From Allopontixanthobacter sp041741895 (GTDB lineage Bacteria; Pseudomonadota; Alphaproteobacteria; Sphingomonadales; Sphingomonadaceae), in NCBI GenBank assembly GCA_041741895.1, contig JBGSJO010000057.1, forward strand, positions 1 through 45,753: a stretch of 45,753 bases of DNA, in the 5' to 3' direction. The number at the start of each line of letters is the position of its first letter. The first letter of the stretch is position 1. A model generated the notes under the pieces. It was not told the origin of the DNA and made no database searches. It saw nothing but the letters and a program-made list of their open reading frames with translations. Of the stretch, positions 24,376 to 31,636 are shown piece after piece. Position numbers and translations under genes: made by a program.

Positions 24376-25057
24376 GAAACGCGACCAGCGCATCGCCCAG
24401 CGCTCCTTCAGTCACAGAGCTCATATGCGTGCCGGGAATCTCCACATATTGCGCGTCGGGCAACAACTCGGCGAGCTTCAGCGCGGAGCCATTGTCCGTA
24501 TCCTTGTCCCCGCACAGCACCATCGTAGGCATGGTAATCGCCGTGAGAGCCTCCGGCTGGGTATCGGCAACCGATTGCAGCAGCAGCCGCGCGGCATCAC
24601 GGTCCACTTTCATCGTTTTCATGAAACTGACCGCCATGAACGCCGGATCGCCGCGCTTGACCTGATCAAAACGGTCGATCGCATCGATGAAGAAATCAGC
24701 CCGGCGCGACCATCCGGCCAACCCCTCCAGCCCCATGCCGGACAGGACCAGACGCCGCGGTTTCACGCCGTTGATTACCGCCCGCGCAGAGGTCCGCGAT
24801 CCAAGCGAGAAGCCGACCAGATCGAAGTCGCCCAGCCCCAGCGCCTCCACCAAGGCCGCCACATCCCGAGCCAAAACATCGTGCGGATAGGCGGCGCCGT
24901 CATGCGGGCTGGCGCTTTCGCCGTGGGCACGCAGGTCTTGCATGATCACTTCAAACCCGGCTTCGACCAGCTTCCGCGCATGGCCGAAGCGGATCCAGTT
25001 CATATCGGCATTGGAGAACAATCCGTGGAGCATCAGGACAGGGCGCCCCCGCCCCAA
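24362..25057 (-). CDS. alpha/beta hydrolase, start codon unclear
   Basis: An alpha/beta hydrolase with nucleophile Ser in GFSLG, Asp in LCGDKDTDNG and His in IPGTHMSS; MLHGLFSNADMNW supplies the oxyanion loop. The substrate is unknown. TTG 25057 is the first usual start, but the family's first two strands are encoded further upstream: the same frame reads VRSFDGIELAVHRLGRGRPVLMLHG and stays open to 25144 without an ATG, GTG or TTG. GGAGAA stands before an ATG at 25131 that is in another frame. Either a frameshift has cut the N-terminus from its start or an unusual start such as ATC 25126 is used. It faces marR across about 120 bases of AT-richer DNA. Confidence 0.7.
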   Translation of the reverse strand: MGRGRPVLMLHGLFSNADMNWIRFGHARKLVEAGFEVIMQDLRAHGESASPHDGAAYPHDVLARDVAALVEALGLGDFDLVGFSLGSRTSARAVINGVKPRRLVLSGMGLEGLAGWSRRADFFIDAIDRFDQVKRGDPAFMAVSFMKTMKVDRDAARLLLQSVADTQPEALTAITMPTMVLCGDKDTDNGSALKLAELLPDAQYVEIPGTHMSSVTEGALGDALVAFLTTA

Positions 25058-25211
25058 GCGATGAACTGCGAGCTCGATGCCGTCGAAAGACCTGACGATT
25101 TGGGTGACTGGTTGATCTTCGGCGATGGTGCATTTCTCCGGTATTTACAGGAATTGGCCGTCCATGACGGACACCCGACCGATAGACGAAGGGCAGGCAA
25201 GCGAAAAGCCG

Positions 25212-25240
25212 TTGTATTTAGTAAGCCTCCTTATTATATG
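25212..25240. promoter_or_regulatory. marR promoter with MarR-like operator
   Basis: The near-palindrome TAGTAAG-cctc-CTTATTA (25219-25236, arms match at six of seven pairs) lies in an AT-rich island. A -35-like TTGTAT (25212-25217) and -10-like TATATG (25235-25240), 17 bp apart, bracket it, so a bound dimer would block RNA polymerase. Autorepression by the adjacent MarR protein is inferred. Confidence 0.5.
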
Positions 25241-25250
25241 GCATCTTGCT

Positions 25251-25694
25251 ATGAACAACATCGGATATCTGATGGCGGATAACTCCCGCCAATTGCGCCG
25301 CGCTTTTGACGAGCGTGTGCGCGCGCTCGGCGTCACCGGGCCGCAGGCGCGCCTGCTGTTAACGCTCAGCCGCGATGGCGGCCAGAATCAGGGGTTTTAC
25401 GCAAACCGCCTTGATGTTGAACCCATCACCCTGTGCCGCATGGTGGACCGGCTAGAGGAAGCCGGCTTGATCGAACGCCGCCGCGACCCATCCGACCGGC
25501 GTGCATGGCGGCTGTATCTGACGAAGCGCGCCAATGACCAGGTCAACCGCCTGGGCGCCCAGATCGATGACATGGTCGAAGAAGCGCTCGCCGGAATGGA
25601 CGATACGAGCCGCCAGGAATTCACTCGCATGCTGACATTGATTGGCAACAATCTGTCCGCCCGCCGCGATCTCAAGGAAGCTGCCAATGGCTGA
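25251..25694 (+). CDS. MarR-family regulator of the efflux operon
   Basis: A dimeric winged-helix repressor (147 aa from ATG 25251), probably released by small lipophilic or phenolic ligands. The recognition helix region is PITLCRMVDRLEEAGLIERR (58-77) and the wing DPSDRRAWRLYLT (79-91). An earlier in-frame ATG at 25164 exists, but the codons between the two are AT-rich and rare here (TTA, GTA, ATA, ATT), and contain a promoter and an operator-like palindrome, so they look non-coding. The stop overlaps the emrA start by eight bases. Confidence 0.85.
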   Translation: MNNIGYLMADNSRQLRRAFDERVRALGVTGPQARLLLTLSRDGGQNQGFYANRLDVEPITLCRMVDRLEEAGLIERRRDPSDRRAWRLYLTKRANDQVNRLGAQIDDMVEEALAGMDDTSRQEFTRMLTLIGNNLSARRDLKEAANG

Positions 25695-26784
25695 GGCCGA
25701 CCCGAAACCACCTGTCGCGGATACTGCAATGCGCGCAGACGCGCCTGCCGAAACCATCGCCCAGGTAGAGCAGAAACCACGCCGCCGCTGGGGCCGGATT
25801 GCCTTGATGCTTATGGTGCCCTTGCTGCTGATCCTCGGCGGCGGAGTCTATTGGCAAAGCCTTGCGGGCACGGTTTCGACCGACAATGCCTATTTGAAAC
25901 AGGACAAGGTCTCGATCAGCGCAGAAGTGGGCGGCCGGATTATCGAAGTCGCCGTAGCAGAAGGCGATAATGTCGCAGCAGGTGACTTGATTTTCCGGAT
26001 CGATCCTGAACCATTCCGCCTCCAGGTTGCCCAGGCCAGTGCCGCGATTGCGGGCGCGCAGGCCAATGTGATCGCCCTGGCAAATGACAGCGCGCTGTCC
26101 GGGGCCGACATCTCCGCCGCGCGTGAACAGATCGCCTTCGCCCAGTCCAACCTGGAACGTCAGCAGGCGCTGTGGAACCGCGGCTTCACCACCAAGGCCG
26201 ATTACGAGGCAGCGCAGCATTCCGTTGCCCAGGCCCGGGAAGGTTTACGGGCGGCGCAGGCCCGGTCACAGGAAGCACGCGCGCGGCTGGCGAACGGATC
26301 AGCCGTGCCCGACGAGAACCCCCAGGTTGCCGCGGCCAAGGCCCAGCGGGAAACGGCACAGCTCAATCTTTCCCGGTCAGAGGTACGGGCCCCGATGGCG
26401 GGCCGTGTGGCAGAGGCAGACCGGCTGCAGATGGGCCAACAAGTCGTGGCCGGTCTGCCGATAATGACGCTGGTCGAAAGCAAGAACAGCTATGTCGAGG
26501 CAAATTTCAAGGAAACCGACCTGGCAAAGATGGCGGTTGGACAACCAGCTGAAATCCGCTTCGATGCCTATCCTGATCTGGTGCTGGAAGGCCACGTCGC
26601 CTCGATTGGCGCTGGCACCGGTTCTGAATTCTCGATCCTGCCGGTCCAGAATGCGACAGGCAACTGGGTGAAGGTGACGCAGCGCGTTCCAGTGCGCATC
26701 GCGATTGACAGCAAGAGCTCGCGCGCCCTGATCGCTGGATTATCGAGCGACGTCACCGTCTATACGGATGGCCGGAAGCGCTGA
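25687..26784 (+). CDS. emrA: HlyD/EmrA-type periplasmic adaptor
   Basis: The membrane-fusion subunit of a tripartite efflux pump (365 aa). A cytoplasmic basic segment is followed by one membrane anchor at about 36-55. After this come the lipoyl-like barrel half (KVSISAEVGGRIIEVAVAEGDNVAAGDLIF), a long alpha-helical hairpin rich in Ala, Gln and Arg, and the second half NLSRSEVRAPMAGRVAE. AAGGAA lies six bases before ATG 25687, inside the end of marR. It would couple the downstream EmrB carrier to an outer-membrane channel, which is not encoded in this window. Confidence 0.88.
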   Translation: MAEADPKPPVADTAMRADAPAETIAQVEQKPRRRWGRIALMLMVPLLLILGGGVYWQSLAGTVSTDNAYLKQDKVSISAEVGGRIIEVAVAEGDNVAAGDLIFRIDPEPFRLQVAQASAAIAGAQANVIALANDSALSGADISAAREQIAFAQSNLERQQALWNRGFTTKADYEAAQHSVAQAREGLRAAQARSQEARARLANGSAVPDENPQVAAAKAQRETAQLNLSRSEVRAPMAGRVAEADRLQMGQQVVAGLPIMTLVESKNSYVEANFKETDLAKMAVGQPAEIRFDAYPDLVLEGHVASIGAGTGSEFSILPVQNATGNWVKVTQRVPVRIAIDSKSSRALIAGLSSDVTVYTDGRKR

Positions 26785-26788
26785 TCCG

Positions 26789-28378
26789 ATGGCGTCGACT
26801 GCCGAGCCTGAACGCCCTGCCCTGACGGCTCATCCCGCAGCTGACGGCGATGAAGCGCAATTGCCGGTGGCCAACCACAGGTTGCTGATCGTGGGGATCA
26901 TGGCGGCATCACTGATGCAGATCCTCGACACCACCATCGCCAATGTTGCAATTCCGCATATGCAATCAACGCTGGGGGCGACCGCCGACACCGTGACGTG
27001 GGTGCTGACCAGTTATATCATCGCCTCGGCGGTCGCCATGCCAATTACGGGCTGGCTGGCCGACAGGATCGGGGCACGTAGGTTGTTCATTTCATCGGTT
27101 GCCGGCTTCATCGTCGCATCGATGATGTGCGGAGCGGCGCAAAACCTAGAAGAAATGGTCCTGTTCCGCGCGTTGCAAGGCGTCGTGGGCGCTTTCATCG
27201 CCCCGCTCAGCCAAAGTTTCATGCTGGATACAACGCGGCCCAGCCGCCACCCACAGATGATGGCACTATGGGGCATGGGGATCATGATCGGGCCAATTCT
27301 GGGGCCGGTGTTGGGCGGCTGGCTGACCGAATCCGCGAGCTGGCGCTGGGTATTTTATGTGAACCTGCCGGTTGGCGCGCTCGCCCTAGCGATCCTGATT
27401 GCTAATCTGCCGCACCGGGAATTGCGCACCCGGCGGTTCGATTTGCTTGGTTTCGGGTTGATCGCGATTACGTTGATTGCATTCCAGCTGCTGCTCGACC
27501 GTGGCCAACAAGCCGATTGGTTCAATTCGGGCGAGATCTGGCTGTACGCGTTCCTGATGGTTTCCGGTGCCTGGATGACCGTGATCCATCTGACCACTGC
27601 GCGCGATGGACTGTTCGACACGACCTTGTTCAAGGATCGCAATTTCAGCATCGCCCTGTTATTCATGATCGCGATCGGAGTGATCATGTTCGCTACCATG
27701 GCGCTGCTGCCGCCCATGCTCCAGCACCTGTTTGGCTACAATGTCATCGATACCGGCCTTATCTTGATGCCGCGCGGATTGGGCGTACTGATCAGCATGC
27801 AACTCGCCGGCCTCCTGATGCGCCAGGGCGTGGATTCACGCCCGGTGGTGGCTTGCGGCTTCCTCATCACCAGCATTTCCCTGTGGCAGATGTCGCACTG
27901 GTCGCTCGCGGCGGACCAGCAGACGATCATCATGTCGGGACTTCTTCAGGGCCTCGGGATGGGGCTGGTATTCATTCCCCTGAACGTCAGCGCATTCGCC
28001 ACCCTGCCCCCGCGCCTGCGTACGGATGGGTCGAGCTTGCTCAACCTGTTCCGTTCGGTCGGTGCATCGGCTGGCATCTCCTTAATGACTGTCCTGCTCG
28101 CGCGGAACATCCAGACGGCTCATGCCGATTTGGGTAGCCACGTCACTTCGAGCACCAGCAGCGTTATCGATGTCGCAACGATTGACCGATACCAGGCGGT
28201 CGGCGAAATCGGACTGCGCCTGATTGACGGGGAATTGAACCGGCAGGCCGCGATGATCGCCTATATCGACGATTTCTGGCTAATGATGTGGATGACACTC
28301 GCCGCTGTGCCGCTGGCATTCCTGATGCAGCGCGACAAACGGAGAGTGGCCGCGCCCACGCCCGTGGCGGATCACTGA
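26789..28378 (+). CDS. emrB: DHA2-family drug:H+ antiporter, EmrB-like
   Basis: A 14-span major-facilitator transporter (529 aa). The first span region contains MQILDTTIANVAIPHMQ, followed by the motif GWLADRIGARRLF of loop 2-3 and the family motif WGMGIMIGPILGPVLGGWL in TM5. I start at ATG 26789, four bases after the emrA stop; ATG 26768, inside emrA, is also in frame. With emrA and marR it forms an efflux operon for hydrophobic toxins; the actual substrates are not evident. Its 3' end overlaps the convergent isomerase gene by seven bases. Confidence 0.9.
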   Translation: MASTAEPERPALTAHPAADGDEAQLPVANHRLLIVGIMAASLMQILDTTIANVAIPHMQSTLGATADTVTWVLTSYIIASAVAMPITGWLADRIGARRLFISSVAGFIVASMMCGAAQNLEEMVLFRALQGVVGAFIAPLSQSFMLDTTRPSRHPQMMALWGMGIMIGPILGPVLGGWLTESASWRWVFYVNLPVGALALAILIANLPHRELRTRRFDLLGFGLIAITLIAFQLLLDRGQQADWFNSGEIWLYAFLMVSGAWMTVIHLTTARDGLFDTTLFKDRNFSIALLFMIAIGVIMFATMALLPPMLQHLFGYNVIDTGLILMPRGLGVLISMQLAGLLMRQGVDSRPVVACGFLITSISLWQMSHWSLAADQQTIIMSGLLQGLGMGLVFIPLNVSAFATLPPRLRTDGSSLLNLFRSVGASAGISLMTVLLARNIQTAHADLGSHVTSSTSSVIDVATIDRYQAVGEIGLRLIDGELNRQAAMIAYIDDFWLMMWMTLAAVPLAFLMQRDKRRVAAPTPVADH

Positions 28379-29022
28379 CGCTCCGCCAGACCTTTCTGGT
28401 TCATTCGCCACAGCACCATTTCAATCCGGTCCTGCCCGAAGAAGGGCTCACCGTCGAACACCAGCGTTGGAACGCCCCAATGGCCCGCAGATTCCAGGGC
28501 TTGCTGGTTGGCGGCAATTTCACTGTCGAGTGCCTCTGCATCCACTTCCGCCTCTGCAGACAATTCCCCCAGGTCGAGCCCGGCGTTGACGGCGGCACCA
28601 GCCAGATGTTCGCCTTCGTTCCAGCCAGCCGTTCCGCCCCAGATCAGGCGGGATACTTCATCGGCAAAGGCAAGTCCCTTGCCGCGGCGCGCGGCTGCCT
28701 GTCCCAGACGGGTCAGGCGGAAAATATGCGGCTGCTCCTGGGCGATTTCGCGCGTCATCATATTCTGCACGATCGGATCGGGTTTCGGCGCGGCGAAGGA
28801 AATATCGTGGAACTGCGCCACCCGGATCATGTCGCGCATGGTATATCCCAGCCAGTTGGGATGATTGCGCTCAAAGAAATCAGGTTGCCGGATCGCCAGC
28901 GGGTAAACCGGCCGGAGCGAGATATCGACATCGAACATTTCGGACAGCGCGCGATATCGGCCGATCGCCAGATAGCTGTAGGGAGATCGGAAACTGAAGA
29001 AGAGTTCTGCTGAAAGGGTCAT
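28372..29022 (-). CDS. 2-hydroxychromene-2-carboxylate isomerase-like (DsbA fold)
   Basis: A glutathione-transferase kappa/DsbA-fold protein of 216 residues. The opening ELFFSFRSPYSYLAIGRY carries the S-P-Y-S that replaces the thioredoxin Cys pair in HCCA isomerases, and HWGVPTLVFDGEPFFGQDR with its cis-Pro is conserved near the end. Characterised members act in naphthalene or related aromatic breakdown, but many genomes carry such genes outside any aromatic pathway, as here. The function in vivo is therefore open. It is convergent with emrB, the stop codons overlapping. Confidence 0.8.
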   Translation of the reverse strand: MTLSAELFFSFRSPYSYLAIGRYRALSEMFDVDISLRPVYPLAIRQPDFFERNHPNWLGYTMRDMIRVAQFHDISFAAPKPDPIVQNMMTREIAQEQPHIFRLTRLGQAAARRGKGLAFADEVSRLIWGGTAGWNEGEHLAGAAVNAGLDLGELSAEAEVDAEALDSEIAANQQALESAGHWGVPTLVFDGEPFFGQDRIEMVLWRMNQKGLAERQ

Positions 29023-29085
29023 ATTGCAGGCCTAGCCAACTCGGACTGGCTGTTCAATCTGACCCGACAAGAAAACCGGGCACCT

Positions 29086-29466
29086 TCAAGATTTCCTGCG
29101 GAGAAGAGCAAGCAATTCCTTCTCTGTGGTAGGCGTCCCGCGGGCAACTTCCCGGCCATTGCGAAATACCACGACCATTCCGAAACCGGTCATCCGCAAG
29201 CGCTGCCAGGCGGCAGGCGGCGTTTTCTCCCCAACGCGAAACAATCGCATCGATTGAAATTCCGGTTGTTTCATCGCCTTTTCAAACAAAGGGGCCTGCA
29301 ATTTGCAGGGCAGGCACCAGGGCGCATAAGTTTCCACCACAACCAGGCCCTTGCCCTGCTGCGCCCGGGCGAATGCTGCTTCGCTGAAATCGACTGGTTC
29401 GGCAGCTCCGGCCTGTGCCGACCATAAGACTATCGCGATCAGCAAGGCCCAGGTCAGCCGGATCAC
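29086..29466 (-). CDS. exported thioredoxin-like protein
   Basis: 126 residues with a signal peptide (residues 1-22, hydrophobic core LTWALLIAIVLW, likely cut after AGA) and a thioredoxin domain with active site WCLPC at 50-54. The cis-Pro loop is unusual: where thioredoxins have a TPT-type motif, this protein reads TGFGMVVVFRNG. It should act on disulfides in the periplasm. Its ATG overlaps the stop of the DUF3179 gene (ATGA), so the two are translated together. Confidence 0.85.
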   Translation of the reverse strand: MIRLTWALLIAIVLWSAQAGAAEPVDFSEAAFARAQQGKGLVVVETYAPWCLPCKLQAPLFEKAMKQPEFQSMRLFRVGEKTPPAAWQRLRMTGFGMVVVFRNGREVARGTPTTEKELLALLRRKS

Positions 29467-30458
29467 TGGATCAGCTCCCCTTGGGGATGGAATGCAAAGA
29501 ATGCGAAGGCAAAGTCGATGCTGTAGGCGACATCATCCTGTGCCCGGGTAACCCGAACATTGCCTATATCGCGCCCGCGCGAGATAAGGCGGCTGTCCAG
29601 CGCGGAATTCTGCCCTGCAATCCATTCGATGCGCAGCCCGCCATCGGTTACTACCGGGGTATTGCGCCGGACAAAATCGAGCGACCATGCGCGCGGTCCA
29701 ACCCGGACTACCCGCGCCATCGGTTCGATATTCTGCGGCAACTTCCCGCGGTAAAGAAACGGCGCGGGCGCGGAATCGTAACCTTGATACGGGTTGCTCC
29801 CATAGGCGCGCGTATTCGTATTGCCGGGAACCAGCACCTGACCTTGCGGAAACTCGTCGCGGAACAGCCGCCATGCCTCGATCCGCGCAGGCACTGCCGC
29901 CAGCGTCTGCCCCGTCATGGTGCCGACAATCGCCTCCCCGGTAAACTGCTGCCACAAGCTCTCGGTCTGATGATCGTACATCACCAGATCGGAATGCCGC
30001 AGCCGCCCTGTGGTGCCGAAACTGAATATTTTGCCGTCGACACGGCGATCGAACACCATGGAGGTGTTGCAGAGCGGGCAATAGGTTACTGCTACCGGCA
30101 CGCCGCAATGATCGTGATGGACGATTTCGTGCCAGATCAGAATGCGATAGGGAAAGGCGAAGGCACCGCATTGGCCGGTCAGGAAGATCACCGGCTCGTC
30201 ATCGCCCAGATCCTTGATTTCACTTACCGGCAAGAATTGTGCGTCCATGATCGCCGGAATCGCATCGCGCGGGACACCGCCGGACTTGATTTCAGCCAGA
30301 TCAACCGAACTTTTCGACAGATCAAGCTGAGGGAACTCGCGCTTGAGCTGACTCGCGCCCTGGCTACTGACCTGCGAAGCCGGGATCAGCAGCAGCAGCA
30401 GGCAGATGAACATCGCGGCTACGAAGCCGACTGTCCGCCAGAGTGCCTTTACCTTCAC
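29463..30458 (-). CDS. DUF3179 domain protein, exported
   Basis: A 331-residue protein with an N-terminal hydrophobic segment (FVAAMFICLLLLLIPAS) that is a signal peptide or anchor, followed by the DUF3179 domain. Its core is the Cys-rich CGVPVAVTYCPLCNTSMVF, then FGTTGRLRHSDLVMYDHQTESLWQQFTGEAIVG. The cysteines and conserved His/Asp suggest a metal or redox site, but the family has no proven activity that I know of. The start is GTG 30458 with GGAG eight bases ahead. Co-translation with a periplasmic thioredoxin suggests that the thioredoxin may service its cysteines. Confidence 0.85.
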   Translation of the reverse strand: MKVKALWRTVGFVAAMFICLLLLLIPASQVSSQGASQLKREFPQLDLSKSSVDLAEIKSGGVPRDAIPAIMDAQFLPVSEIKDLGDDEPVIFLTGQCGAFAFPYRILIWHEIVHHDHCGVPVAVTYCPLCNTSMVFDRRVDGKIFSFGTTGRLRHSDLVMYDHQTESLWQQFTGEAIVGTMTGQTLAAVPARIEAWRLFRDEFPQGQVLVPGNTNTRAYGSNPYQGYDSAPAPFLYRGKLPQNIEPMARVVRVGPRAWSLDFVRRNTPVVTDGGLRIEWIAGQNSALDSRLISRGRDIGNVRVTRAQDDVAYSIDFAFAFFAFHPQGELIQ

Positions 30459-30524
30459 GATTCTCGCTCCTCTGCCGAGACATTCGTGACCGGAACTCGA
30501 TTGGTTACAAGCCTTTGGGAAACA

Positions 30525-31550
30525 TCACCCCTTCTTCAAGTGTCTGCGTCCAAGCAATTCGGCGATTTGCACCGCATTCAGCGCTGCGCCCTTGCGCAGA
30601 TTGTCCGACACGCACCACAGCGTCAGCCCGTGTTCGACCGTCTGGTCCTCTCGCACCCGGCTGATGTAGGTGGCGCTGTCTCCCACGCACTCAACCGGGG
30701 TAATGTAACCTTCGTCTTCGCGCTTATCTATCAGCATGACGCCCGGCGCCTCGCGCAGGATATCCTGCGCTTGTTCGGCCGTAATTTCATTCTCGAATTC
30801 GATATTAACCGCTTCGGCATGGCCGACGAAAACCGGCACGCGCACACAGGTGGCGACCAGTTTGATCTTCGGATCGAGGATCTTCTTGGTTTCGACCACC
30901 ATCTTCCATTCTTCCTTGGTCGAACCATCATCCAGAAAAACGTCGATATGCGGGATCACGTTGAACGCGATCTGTTTGGTGAAGGCGCGGGGTTCGGGCT
31001 TGTCGCCGACAAAGATCGCACGGCTCTGTTCGAACAGTTCGTCCATCCCCGCCTTGCCCGCTCCTGACACGGATTGATAGGTGCTGACGACCACCCGCTT
31101 GATCGTGGCGGCATCGTGCAGCGGCTTGAGCGCGACCACCAATTGCGCGGTCGAACAGTTGGGGTTGGCGATGATATTGCGTTTGGTATAGCCATCGATC
31201 GCATCCGGGTTCACCTCTGGCACGATCAACGGCACATCGGGATCCATTCGGTAAAGCGAGCTGTTGTCGATCACCACACAGCCCGCAGCCGCTGCCTTGG
31301 GCGCATATTCACGGGTGGCGGTGGAACCGGCGGCAAACAGCGCGATATCCCATCCGGTCCAGTCGAAATTTGCGATATTCTTGCATTTTAGCATCTTGCC
31401 CGTATCACCAAATTCCACCTCGGAATTGTGTGAGCGAGCGCTGGCTACGGCAGCGATTTCCTCGATCGGAAATTCCCGCTCGGCCAGAACAGCCATGATT
31501 TCCCGGCCGACATTTCCGGTCGCTCCGACGACGACAACGCGATAACCCAT
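30525..31550 (-). CDS. asd: aspartate-semialdehyde dehydrogenase
   Basis: Reduces aspartyl phosphate to the semialdehyde in the common pathway to lysine/diaminopimelate, threonine and methionine (341 aa). GATGNVG at 9-15 binds NADPH, Cys132 in NPNCSTAQL is the catalytic nucleophile and His244 in GHAEAVN the acid/base; TYQSVSGAGKAGMDEL is family-typical. ATG 31550 (MGYRVVVVGATG) is preferred over the frame start at 31592. It appears to be a single-gene unit. Confidence 0.96.
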   Translation of the reverse strand: MGYRVVVVGATGNVGREIMAVLAEREFPIEEIAAVASARSHNSEVEFGDTGKMLKCKNIANFDWTGWDIALFAAGSTATREYAPKAAAAGCVVIDNSSLYRMDPDVPLIVPEVNPDAIDGYTKRNIIANPNCSTAQLVVALKPLHDAATIKRVVVSTYQSVSGAGKAGMDELFEQSRAIFVGDKPEPRAFTKQIAFNVIPHIDVFLDDGSTKEEWKMVVETKKILDPKIKLVATCVRVPVFVGHAEAVNIEFENEITAEQAQDILREAPGVMLIDKREDEGYITPVECVGDSATYISRVREDQTVEHGLTLWCVSDNLRKGAALNAVQIAELLGRRHLKKG

Positions 31551-31636
31551 AATATAACTCCAAACACTATGTGTGGCCGCACTAGAGGCCACCTGTTCCG
31601 GCGCAACGCAATTCCTCTTGGGGGAGGCAAAAATAC

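Noticed and set aside
29415..31067. A 550-codon plus-strand frame
   Set aside because: It runs opposite to DUF3179 and asd, both with full family motifs; its own product has no domain and a shadow-like composition.
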